This document shows positions 49,201-62,692 of a DNA stretch of 64,000 bases, piece by piece. Made by a program: the position numbers and the translations under genes. Source of the stretch: Cynocephalus volans (lineage: Eukaryota; Chordata; Mammalia; Dermoptera; Cynocephalidae); assembly GCF_027409185.1 (NCBI RefSeq), contig NC_084463.1, forward strand, positions 161,239,869 to 161,303,868, in the 5' to 3' direction. How positions within the stretch are numbered: the stretch's first letter is position 1; each line of letters opens with the position of its first letter. The notes under the pieces were generated by a model. That model saw nothing but the letters and a program-made list of their open reading frames with translations, did no database searches and was not told where the DNA came from.

Positions 49201-52200
49201 CACAAACAGGACAGTCACGAGAGTGAAGAGCCCATGGAACACAAACAAGGACAGTCACTGGAGTGAAGAGCCATGGAACAGACACTCGACAGTCACGAGA
49301 GTGAAGAGCCATGGAACACACACGGACAGTCACGGGAGTGACGAGCCCATGGAACACAAACACGGACAGTCACCGGAGTGAATAGCCCATGGAACACACA
49401 CATGGACAGTCACGAGAGTGAAGAGCCGATGGACACACACACGACAGTCACGAGAGTCAAGAGGCCATGGAACACACAGACGAACAGTCACGGGAATGAC
49501 GGGCCCATGGAAAACACACACGGACAGTCACGGGAGTCAAGAGCCCAAGGAACACACACACGGACAGTCACCGGAGTGAAGAGCCCATGGAACACACACA
49601 CGACAGTCACGAGAGTGAAGAGCCCATGGAACACACACATGGACAGTCACGGGAGTGAAGAACCCATGCACACACACACGGACAGTCACGGGAGTGACGA
49701 GCCCATGGAACACACACACGGACATTCACGGGAGTCAAGAGCACATGGAACACACACAGGGACCGTCACGGGAGGCAAGAGCCCATGGAACACACACACG
49801 GACAGTCACGGGAGTCAAGAGCCCATGGACCACACACACGGACAGTCACGGGAGTCAAGAGCCATGGAACACACTCGGACAGTCACGAGAGTGAAGAGCC
49901 CATGGGATACACACACGGACAGTCACGAGTGTGAAGAGCTCAAGGAACACACACACGGACAGTCGCGTGAGTGAAGAGCCCATGGAACACATACACGGAC
50001 AGTCACGGGAGTCAAGAGCCATGGAACACACACACGGACAGTCACGGGAGTCAAGAGCCCATGGAACACACACACGGAGAGTCACGAGTGTGAAGAGCTC
50101 AAGGAACAAACACACGGACAGTCGCGGGAGTGAAGAGCCCATGGAACACATACACGGACAGTCACGGGAGTCAAGAGCCATGGAACAGACACATGGACAG
50201 TCACGAGAGTCCAGAGCCCATGGAAGCCCATGGAACACATACACGGACAGTCACGGGAGTCAAGAGCCATGGAACAGACATATGGACAGTCACGAGAGTC
50301 CAGAGCCCATGGAACACACACACGGACAGTCACGAGAGTGAAGAGCCATGGAACACACACGGACCGTCACGAGAGTGAAGAGCCCATGGAACACACACAC
50401 GGACAGTCACGAGAGTGAAGAGCCCATGGAACACACACACGGACAGTCACGGGAGTCAAGAGCCCATGGAACACACACTCGGACAGTCACGGGAGTCAAG
50501 AGCCAGGGAACACACACACGACAGTCACGAGAGTGAAGAGCCATGGAACACACAGGGACAGTCACGAGAGTGAAGAGCCCATGGGATACACACACGGACA
50601 GTCACGCGAGTGAAGAGCCATGGAACACACACACGACAGTCACGAGAGTGAAGAGCCATGGAACAAACACACGGACAGTCACGAGAGTGAAGAGTCATGG
50701 GACACACACAGACAGTCACGAGAGTGAAGAGCCATGGAACACACACACGACAGTCACGAGAGTGAAGAGCCATGGGTCACACACAGACAGTCACGAGAGT
50801 TAAGAGCCCAGGGGATACACACACGGATAGTCACGAGAGTGAAGAGCCATGGAACACACACACGACAGTCACGAAGTGAAGAGCCATGGAACACACACAC
50901 GGACAGTCACGAGAGTCACGAGCCCATGGAACAAACACACGACAGTCACGAGAGTGAAGAGCCATGAAACACACACACGACAGTCACGAGAGTGAAGAGC
51001 CATGGAACACACACGGACCGTCACGAGAGTGAAGAGCCCATGGGACACACACACGGACAGTCACGAGAGTGAAGAGCCATGGAAGACACACATGCCAGTC
51101 ACGATAACAAGAGCCCATGGACACACACACGACAGTCACGATAGTCAAGAGCCCATGGAACACACAGACGAACATTCACGGGAATGACGGGCCCATGGAA
51201 CACACACACGACAGTCACGAGAGTGAAGAGCCATGGAACACACACACGACAGTCACGAAGTGAAGAGCCATGGAACACACACACGACAGTCACGAAGTGA
51301 AGAGCCATGGAACACACACACGACAGTCACGAGAGTGAAGAGCCATGGGTCACACACAGACAGTCACGAGAGTGAAGAGCCCATGGGATACACACACGGA
51401 CAGTCACGAGAGTGAAGAGCCATGGAACACACACACGGACAGTCACGAGAGTCACGAGCCCATGGAACAAACACACGACAGTCACGAGAGTGAAGAGCCA
51501 TGGAACACACACACGACAGTCACGAGAGTGAAGAGCCATGGAACACACACGGACAGTCACGAGAGTGAAGAGCCCATGGGACACACACACGGACAGTCAC
51601 GAGAGTGAAGAGCCATGGAACACACACATGACAGTCACGATATCAAGAGCTCATGGACACACACACGACAGTCACGATAGTCAAGAGCCCATGGAACACA
51701 CAGACGAACAGTCACGGGAATGACGGGCCCATGGAACACACACACGACAGTCACGAGAGTGAAGAGCCATGGAACACACAGACGACAGTCACGAAGTGAA
51801 GAGCCATGGAACACACACACGGACAGTCACGAGAGTCACGAGCCCATGGAACACACACACGACAGTCACGAGAGTGAAGAGCCATGGAACACACACACGA
51901 CAGTCACGAGAGTGAAGAGCCATGGAACACACAAGGACAGTCACGGGAGTGACGAGCCCATGGAACACACACACGGACAGTCACGAGAGTGAAGAGCCCA
52001 TGGAACACACACACGGACAGTCACGAGAGTGAAGAGCTCAAGGAACACACACACGGACAGTCACGAGAGTGAAGAGCCATGGAAGACAGACGGACAGTTA
52101 CGAGAGTGAAGAGCCCATGGAACACACACACGGACAGTCACGAGAGTGAAGAGCCCATGGAACACACACACGGACAGTCACGAGAGTGAAGAGCTCAAGG

Positions 52201-55200
52201 AACACACACACGGACAGTCACGAGAGTGAAGAGCCCATGGAACACACACATGACAGTCACGATATCAAGAGCCCATGGAACACACAGACGAACAGTCATG
52301 GGAATGACGGTCCCATGGAACACACACACGGACAGTCACGTGTGTCAAGAGCCCAAGGAACACACACACGGACAGTCACAGGAGTGAAGAGCCATGGAAG
52401 ACAGACGGACAGTTACGAGAGTGAAGAGCCCATGGAACACACACACGGACAGTCACGAGAGTGAAGAGCCCATGGAACACACACACGGACAGTCACGGGA
52501 GTCAAGAGCCCATGGAACACACACACGGACAGTTACGAGAGTGAAGAGCCCATGGAACACACACACGGACAGTCACGAGAGTGAAGAGCCATGGAACACA
52601 CACGGACAGTCCCGAGAGTGAAGAGCCCATGGGACACACACACGGACAGTCACGAGAGTGAAGAGCCATGGAACACACACATGACAGTCACGATATCAAG
52701 AGCCCATGGACACACACACGACAGTCACGATAATCAAGAGCCCATGTTACACACAGACGAACAGTCATGGGAATGACGGTCCCATGGAACACACACACGG
52801 ACAGTCACGTGTGTCAAGAGCCCAAGGAACACACACACGGACAGTCACAGGAGTGAAGAGCCCATGGAACACACACACGACAGTCACGAAGTGAAGAGCC
52901 ATGGAACACACACACGGACTGTCACGAGAATCACGAGCCCATGGAACACACACACGACAGTCACGAGAGTGAAGAGCCATGGAACACACACACGATAGTC
53001 AGGAGAGTGAAGAGCCCATGGGACACACACGGACCGTCACGAGAGTGAAGAGCCCATGGGACACAAACACGGATAGTCACGAGAGTGAAGAGCCCATGGA
53101 ACACACACACGGACAGTCACGGGAGTTAAGAGCGCATGGAACACAAACACGGGCAGTCACCAGACTGAATAGCCCATGGAACACACACACGGACAGTCAC
53201 GAGAGTGAAGAGCCCATGGGCACACACACGACAGTCACGAGAGTGAAGAGCCATGGAACACACACGGAGAGAAACGAGCATGAAGAGCCCATGGAACACA
53301 CACACGGACAGTCACGGGAGTCAAGAGCCCAAGGAACACACACACGGACAGTCACCGGAGTGAAGAGCCCATGGAACACACACACGACAGTCACGAGAGT
53401 GAAGAGCCCATGGAACACACACAGACAGTCACGAGAGTGCAGAGCTCAAGGAACACGCACACGGACACTCGCGGGAGTGAAGAGCCCATGGAACACATAC
53501 ACGGACAGTCACGGGAGTCAAGAGCCATGGAACACACACACGGACAGTCACGGGAGTGAAGAGCCCATGGACACACACAAGACAGTCACGAGAGTGAAGA
53601 GCCATGGAAGACAGACGGACAGTTACGAGAGTGAAGAGCCCATGGAACACACACACGGACCGTCACGAGAGTGAAGAGCCCATGGAACACATACACGGAC
53701 AGTCACGGGAGTCAAGAGCCATGGAACACACACATGGACAGTCACGAGAGTCCAGAGCCCATGGAACACACACACAGACAGTCACGAGAGTGAGGATCCC
53801 ATGGAACACACACGGACCGTCACGAGAGTGAAGAGCCCATGGAACACACACACGGACCGTCACGAGAGTGAAGAGCCCATGGAACACACACACGGACAGT
53901 CACGGGAGTCAAGAGCCCATGGAACACACACGGACAGTCACGGGAGTGAACATCCCATGGAACACACACACGGACAGTCACGGGAGTCAAGAACCCAAGG
54001 AACACACACACGGACAGTCACGGGAGTCAAGAGCCCATGGAACACACACTCCGACAGTCACAGGAGTCAAGAGCCATGGAACACACACACGACAGTCACT
54101 AGAGTGAAGAGCCATGGAACACACACGGACAGTCACGCGAGTGAAGAGCCCATGGGATACACACACGGACAGTCACGCGAGTGAAGACCCATGGAACACA
54201 CACAGGACAGTCACGAGAGTGAAGAGCCATGGAACACACACACGACAGTCACGAGAGTGAAGAGCCATGGGACACACACAGACAGTAACGAGAGTGAAGA
54301 GCCCATGGGATACACACACGGACAGTCACGAGAGTGAAGAGCCATGGAACACACACACGACAGTCACGAAGTGAAGAGCCATGGAACACACACACGGACA
54401 GTCACGAGAGTCCCGAGCCCATGGAACACACACACGACAGTCACGAGAGTGAAGAGCCATGGAACACACACACGACAGTCACGAGAGTGAAGAGCCATGG
54501 AACACACACGGACAGTCCCGAGAGTGAAGAGCCCATGGGACACACACACGGACAGTCACGAGAGTGAAGAGCCATGGAACACACACATGACAGTCACGAT
54601 ATCAAGAGCCCATGGACACACACACGACAGTCACGATAGTCAAGAGCCCATGGAACACACAGACGAACAGTCATGGGAATGACGGTCCCATGGAACACAC
54701 ACACGGACAGTCACGTGTGTCAAGAGCCCAAGGAACACACACACGGACAGTCACAGGAGTGAAGAGCCCATGGAACACACACACGACAGTCACGAAGTGA
54801 AGAGCCATGGAACACACACACGGACTGTCACGAGAATCACGAGCCCATGGAACACACACACGACAGTCACGAGAGTGAAGAGCCATGGAACACACACACG
54901 ATAGTCAGGAGAGTGAAGAGCCCATGGGACACACACGGACCGTCACGAGAGTGAAGAGCCCATGGGACACAAACACGGATAGTCACGAGAGTGAAGAGCC
55001 CATGGAACACACACACGGACAGTCACGGGAGTTAAGAGCGCATGGAACACAAACACGGGCAGTCACCAGACTGAATAGCCCATGGAACACACACACGGAC
55101 AGTCACGAGAGTGAAGACCCCATGGGCACACACACGACAGTCACGAGAGTGAAGAGCCATGGAACACACACGGAGAGAAACGAGCATGAAGAGCCCATGG

Positions 55201-58200
55201 AACACACACACGGACAGTCACGGGAGTCAAGAGCCCAAGGAACACACACACGGACAGTCACCGGAGTGAAGAGCCCATGGAACACACACACGACAGTCAC
55301 GAGAGTGAAGAGCCCATGGAACACACACAGACAGTCACGAGAGTGCAGAGCTCAAGGAACACGCACACGGACACTCGCGGGAGTGAAGAGCCCATGGAAC
55401 ACATACACGGACAGTCACGGGAGTCAAGAGCCATGGAACACACACACGGACAGTCACGGGAGTGAAGAGCCCATGGACACACACAAGACAGTCACGAGAG
55501 TGAAGAGCCATGGAAGACAGACGGACAGTTACGAGAGTGAAGAGCCCATGGAACACACACACGGACCGTCACGAGAGTGAAGAGCCCATGGAACACATAC
55601 ACGGACAGTCACGGGAGTCAAGAGCCATGGAACACACACATGGACAGTCACGAGAGTCCAGAGCCCATGGAACACACACACAGACAGTCACGAGAGTGAG
55701 GATCCCATGGAACACACACGGACCGTCACGAGAGTGAAGAGCCCATGGAACACACACACGGACCGTCACGAGAGTGAAGAGCCCATGGAACACACACACG
55801 GACAGTCACGGGAGTCAAGAGCCCATGGAACACACACGGACAGTCACGGGAGTGAACATCCCATGGAACACACACACGGACAGTCACGGGAGTCAAGAAC
55901 CCAAGGAACACACACACGGACAGTCACGGGAGTCAAGAGCCCATGGAACACACACTCCGACAGTCACAGGAGTCAAGAGCCATGGAACACACACACGACA
56001 GTCACTAGAGTGAAGAGCCATGGAACACACACGGACAGTCACGCGAGTGAAGAGCCCATGGGATACACACACGGACAGTCACGCGAGTGAAGACCCATGG
56101 AACACACACACGACAGTCACGAGAGTGAAGAGCCATGGAACACACACACGACAGTCACGAGAGTGAAGAGCCATGGGACACACACAGACAGTAACGAGAG
56201 TGAAGAGCCCATGGGATACACACACGGACAGTCACGAGAGTGAAGAGCCATGGAACACACACACGACAGTCACGAAGTGAAGAGCCATGGAACACACACA
56301 CGGACAGTCACGAGAGTCCCGAGCCCATGGAACACACACACGACAGTCACGAGAGTGAAGAGCCATGGAACACACACACGACAGTCACGAGAGTGAAGAG
56401 CCATGGAACACACACGGACAGTCCCGAGAGTGAAGAGCCCATGGGACACACACACGGACAGTCACGAGAGTGAAGAGCCATGGAACACACACATGACAGT
56501 CACGATATCAAGAGCCAATGGACACACACACGACAGTCACGATAGTCAAGAGCCCATGGAACACACAGACGAACAGTCATGGGAATGACGGTCCCATGGA
56601 ACACACACACGACAGTCACGAGAGTGAAGAGCCATGGAACACACACACGACAGTCACGAAGTGAAGAGCCATGGAACACACACACGGACAGTCACGAGAG
56701 TCACGAGCCCATGCAACACACACACGAGAGTCACGAGAGTGAAGAGCCATGGAACACACACACGACAGTCACAAGAGTGAAGAGCCATGGAACACACACG
56801 GACAGTCCCGAGAGTGAAGAGCCCATGGGACACACACACGGACAGTCACGAGAGTGAAGAGCCATGGAACACACACATGACAGTCACGATATCAAGAGCC
56901 CATGGACACACACACGACAGTCACGATAGTCAAGAGCCCATGGAACACACAGACGAACAGTCATGGGAATGACGGGCCCGTGGAACACACACACGGACAG
57001 TCACGGGAGTCAAGAGCCCAAGTAACACACACACGGACAGTCACAGGAGTGAAGAGCCCATGGAACACACACACGACCGTCACGAGAGTGAAGAGCCATG
57101 GAACACACATGGACAGTCACGAGAGTGAAGAGCCCATGGGATACACACACGGACAGTCACGCGAGTGAAGAGCTATGGAACACACACACGACAGTCACGA
57201 AGTGAAGAGCCATAGAACACACACACGGATAGTCACGAGAGTCACGAGCCCATGGAACACACACACGACAGTCACGAGAGTGAAGAGCCCATGGAACACA
57301 CACACGGACAGTAACGAGACTGAAGAGCCCATGGAACACACACACGGACAGTCACGGGAGTCAAGAGCCCATGGAACACACACGGACAGTCACGGGAGTG
57401 AAGAGCCCATGGAACACACACACGGACAGTCACGGGAGTCAAGAGCCCATGGAACACACACGGACAGTCACGGGAGTGAAGAGCCCATGGAACACACACA
57501 CGGACAGTCACGAGAGTGAAGAGCCCATGGACACACACACGACAGTGACGATAGTCAAGAGCCCATGGAACACACAGACGAACAGTCACGGGAATGACGG
57601 GCCCATGGAACACACACACGGACAGTCACGTGTGTCAAGAGCCCAAGGAACACACACACGGACAGTCACAGGAGTGAAGAGCCCATGGAACACACACACG
57701 ACAGTCACGAAGTGAAGAGCCATGGAACACACACACGGACTGTCACGAGAATCACGAGCCCATGGAACACACACACGACAGTCACGAGAGTGAAGAGCCA
57801 TGGAACACACACACGATAGTCAGGAGAGTGAAGAGCCCATGGGACACACACGGACCGTCACGAGAGTGAAGAGCCCATGGGACACAAACACGGATAGTCA
57901 CGAGAGTGAAGAGCCCATGGAACACACACACGGACAGTCACGGGAGTTAAGAGCGCATGGAACACAAACACGGGCAGTCACCAGACTGAATAGCCCATGG
58001 AACACACACACGGACAGTCACGAGAGTGAAGAGCCCTTGGGCACACACACGACAGTCACGAGAGTGAAGAGCCATGGAACACACACGGAGAGAAACGAGC
58101 ATGAAGAGCCCATGGAACACACACTCGGACAGTCACGGGAGTCAAGAGCCCATGGAACACACACACGACAGTCACGAGAGTGAAGAGCCCATGGAACACA

Positions 58201-59150
58201 CACAGACAGTCACGAGAGTGCAGAGCTCAAGGAACACGCACACGGACACTCGCGGGAGTGAAGAGCCCATGGAACACATACACGGACAGTCACGGGAGTC
58301 AAGAGCCATGGAACACACACACGGACAGTCACGGGAGTGAAGAGCCCATGGACACACACAAGACAGTCACGAGAGTGAAGAGCCATGGAAGACAGACGGA
58401 CAGTTACGAGAGTGAAGAGCCCATGGAACACACACACGGACAGTCACGAGAGTGAAGAGCCCATGGAACACACACACGGACAGTCACGAGAGTGAAGAGC
58501 TCAAGGAACACACACACGGACAGTCACGAGAGTGAAGAGCCCATGGAACACACACATGACAGTCACGATATCAAGAGCCCATGGAACACACAGACGAACA
58601 GTCATGGGAATGACGGTCCCATGGAACACACACACGGACAGTCACGTGTGTCAAGAGCCCAAGGAACACACACACGGACAGTCACAGGAGTGAAGAGCCA
58701 TGGAAGACAGACGGACAGTTACGAGAGTGAAGAGCCCATTGAACACACACACGGACAGTCACGAGAGTGAAGAGCCCATGGAACACACACACGGACAGTC
58801 ACGGGAGTCAAGAGCCCATGGAACACACACACGGACAGTTACGAGAGTGAAGAGCCCATGGAACACACACACGGACAGTCACGAGAGTGAAGAGCCATGG
58901 AACACACACGGACAGTCCCGAGAGTGAAGAGCCCATGGGACACACACACGGACAGTCACGAGAGTGAAGAGCCATGGAACACACACATGACAGTCACGAT
59001 ATCAAGAGCCCATGGACACACACACGACAGTCACGATAATCAAGAGCCCATGTTACACACAGACGAACAGTCATGGGAATGACGGTCCCATGGAACACAC
59101 ACACGGACAGTCACGTGTGTCAAGAGCCCAAGGAACACACACACGGACAG
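43211..59150. repeat. superrepeat copy B of the array
   Basis: Collinear with 27,690-43,210. Long stretches show only isolated substitutions. It contains about 640 bp around 49,860-50,500 that copy A lacks at the corresponding place. At about 59,150 the order switches to that found at about 52.85 kb, starting a further partial copy that reaches the end of the window. Confidence 0.8.
52575..56387. repeat. 1,906-bp higher-order repeat, tandem pair in copy B
   Basis: The same pair as in copy A, displaced by 15,935 bp: markers at 52,979 and 54,885. Confidence 0.85.
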
Positions 59151-62100
59151 TCACAGGAGTGAAGAGCCCATGGAACACACACACGACAGTCACGAAGTGA
59201 AGAGCCATGGAACACACACACGGACTGTCACGAGAATCACGAGCCCATGGAACACACACACGACAGTCACGAGAGTGAAGAGCCATGGAACACACACACG
59301 ATAGTCAGGAGAGTGAAGAGCCCATGGGACACACACGGACCGTCACGAGAGTGAAGAGCCCATGGGACACAAACACGGATAGTCACGAGAGTGAAGAGCC
59401 CATGGAACACACACACGGACAGTCACGGGAGTTAAGAGCGCATGGAACACAAACACGGGCAGTCACCAGACTGAATAGCCCATGGAACACACACACGGAC
59501 AGTCACGAGAGTGAAGAGCCCATGGGCACACACACGACAGTCACGAGAGTGAAGAGCCATGGAACACACACGGAGAGAAACGAGCATGAAGAGCCCATGG
59601 AACACACACACGGACAGTCACGGGAGTCAAGAGCCCAAGGAACACACACACGGACAGTCACCGGAGTGAAGAGCCCATGGAACACACACACGACAGTCAC
59701 GAGAGTGAAGAGCCCATGGAACACACACAGACAGTCACGAGAGTGCAGAGCTCAAGGAACACGCACACGGACACTCGCGGGAGTGAAGAGCCCATGGAAC
59801 ACATACACGGACAGTCACGGGAGTCAAGAGCCATGGAACACACACACGGACAGTCACGGGAGTGAAGAGCCCATGGACACACACAAGACAGTCACGAGAG
59901 TGAAGAGCCATGGAAGACAGACGGACAGTTACGAGAGTGAAGAGCCCATGGAACACACACACGGACCGTCACGAGAGTGAAGAGCCCATGGAACACATAC
60001 ACGGACAGTCACGGGAGTCAAGAGCCATGGAACACACACATGGACAGTCACGAGAGTCCAGAGCCCATGGAACACACACACAGACAGTCACGAGAGTGAG
60101 GATCCCATGGAACACACACGGACCGTCACGAGAGTGAAGAGCCCATGGAACACACACACGGACCGTCACGAGAGTGAAGAGCCCATGGAACACACACACG
60201 GACAGTCACGGGAGTCAAGAGCCCATGGAACACACACGGACAGTCACGGGAGTGAACATCCCATGGAACACACACACGGACAGTCACGGGAGTCAAGAAC
60301 CCAAGGAACACACACACGGACAGTCACGGGAGTCAAGAGCCCATGGAACACACACTCCGACAGTCACAGGAGTCAAGAGCCATGGAACACACACACGACA
60401 GTCACTAGAGTGAAGAGCCATGGAACACACACGGACAGTCACGCGAGTGAAGAGCCCATGGGATACACACACGGACAGTCACGCGAGTGAAGACCCATGG
60501 AACACACACAGGACAGTCACGAGAGTGAAGAGCCATGGAACACACACACGACAGTCACGAGAGTGAAGAGCCATGGGACACACACAGACAGTAACGAGAG
60601 TGAAGAGCCCATGGGATACACACACGGACAGTCACGAGAGTGAAGAGCCATGGAACACACACACGACAGTCACGAAGTGAAGAGCCATGGAACACACACA
60701 CGGACAGTCACGAGAGTCCCGAGCCCATGGAACACACACACGACAGTCACGAGAGTGAAGAGCCATGGAACACACACACGACAGTCACGAGAGTGAAGAG
60801 CCATGGAACACACACGGACAGTCCCGAGAGTGAAGAGCCCATGGGACACACACACGGACAGTCACGAGAGTGAAGAGCCATGGAACACACACATGACAGT
60901 CACGATATCAAGAGCCCATGGACACACACACGACAGTCACGATAGTCAAGAGCCCATGGAACACACAGACGAACAGTCATGGGAATGACGGTCCCATGGA
61001 ACACACACACGGACAGTCACGTGTGTCAAGAGCCCAAGGAACACACACACGGTCAGTCACAGGAGTGTAGAGCCCATGGAACACACACACGACAGTCACG
61101 AAGTGAAGAGCCATGGAACACACACACGGACTGTCACTAGAATCACGAGCCCATGGAACACACACACGACAGTCACGAGAGTGAAGAGCCATGGAACACA
61201 CACACGATAGTCAGGAGAGTGAAGAGCCCATGGGACACACACGGACCGTCACGAGAGTGAAGAGCCCATGGGACACAAACACGGATAGTCACGAGAGTGA
61301 AGAGCCCATGGAACACACACACGGACAGTCACGGGAGTTAAGAGCGCATGGAACACAAACACGGGCAGTCACCAGACTGAATAGCCCATGGAACACACAC
61401 ACGGACAGTCACGAGAGTGAAGAGCCCATGGGCACACACACGACAGTCACGAGAGTGAAGAGCCATGGAACACACACGGAGAGAAACGAGCATGAAGAGC
61501 CCATGGAACACACACACGGACAGTCACGGGAGTCAAGAGCCCAAGGAACACACACACGGACAGTCACCGGAGTGAAGAGCCCATGGAACACACACACGAC
61601 AGTCACGAGAGTGAAGAGCCCATGGAACACACACAGACAGTCACGAGAGTGCAGAGCTCAAGGAACACGCACACGGACACTCGCGGGAGTGAAGAGCCCA
61701 TGGAACACATACACGGACAGTCACGGGAGTCAAGAGCCATGGAACACACACACGGACAGTCACGGGAGTGAAGAGCCCATGGACACACACAAGACAGTCA
61801 CGAGAGTGAAGAGCCATGGAAGACAGACGGACAGTTACGAGAGTGAAGAGCCCATGGAACACACACACGGACCGTCACGAGAGTGAAGAGCCCATGGAAC
61901 ACATACACGGACAGTCACGGGAGTCAAGAGCCATGGAACACACACATGGACAGTCACGAGAGTCCAGAGCCCATGGAACACACACACAGACAGTCACGAG
62001 AGTGAGGATCCCATGGAACACACACGGACCGTCACGAGAGTGAAGAGCCCATGGAACACACACACGGACCGTCACGAGAGTGAAGAGCCCATGGAACACA

Positions 62101-62692
62101 CACACGGACAGTCACGGGAGTCAAGAGCCCATGGAACACACACGGACAGTCACGGGAGTGAACATCCCATGGAACACACACACGGACAGTCACGGGAATC
62201 AAGAACCCAAGGAACACACACACGGACAGTCACGGGAGTCAAGAGCCCATGGAACACACACTCCGACAGTCACAGGAGTCAAGAGCCATGGAACACACAC
62301 ACGACAGTCACTAGAGTGAAGAGCCATGGAACACACACGGACAGTCACGCGAGTGAAGAGCCCATGGGATACACACACGGACAGTCACGCGAGTGAAGAC
62401 CCATGGAACACACACACGACAGTCACGAGAGTGAAGAGCCATGGAACACACACACGACAGTCACGAGAGTGAAGAGCCATGGGACACACACAGACAGTAA
62501 CGAGAGTGAAGAGCCCATGGGATACACACACGGACAGTCACGAGAGTGAAGAGCCATGGAACACACACACGACAGTCACGAAGTGAAGAGCCATGGAACA
62601 CACACACGGACAGTCACGAGAGTCCCGAGCCCATGGAACACACACACGACAGTCACGAGAGTGAAGAGCCATGGAACACACACACGACAGTC
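58881..62692. repeat. 1,906-bp higher-order repeat, third tandem pair
   Basis: Markers at 59,285 and 61,191. The pair is displaced 6,306 bp from the copy-B pair, so the 6.3-kb block has itself been duplicated. Confidence 0.85.
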
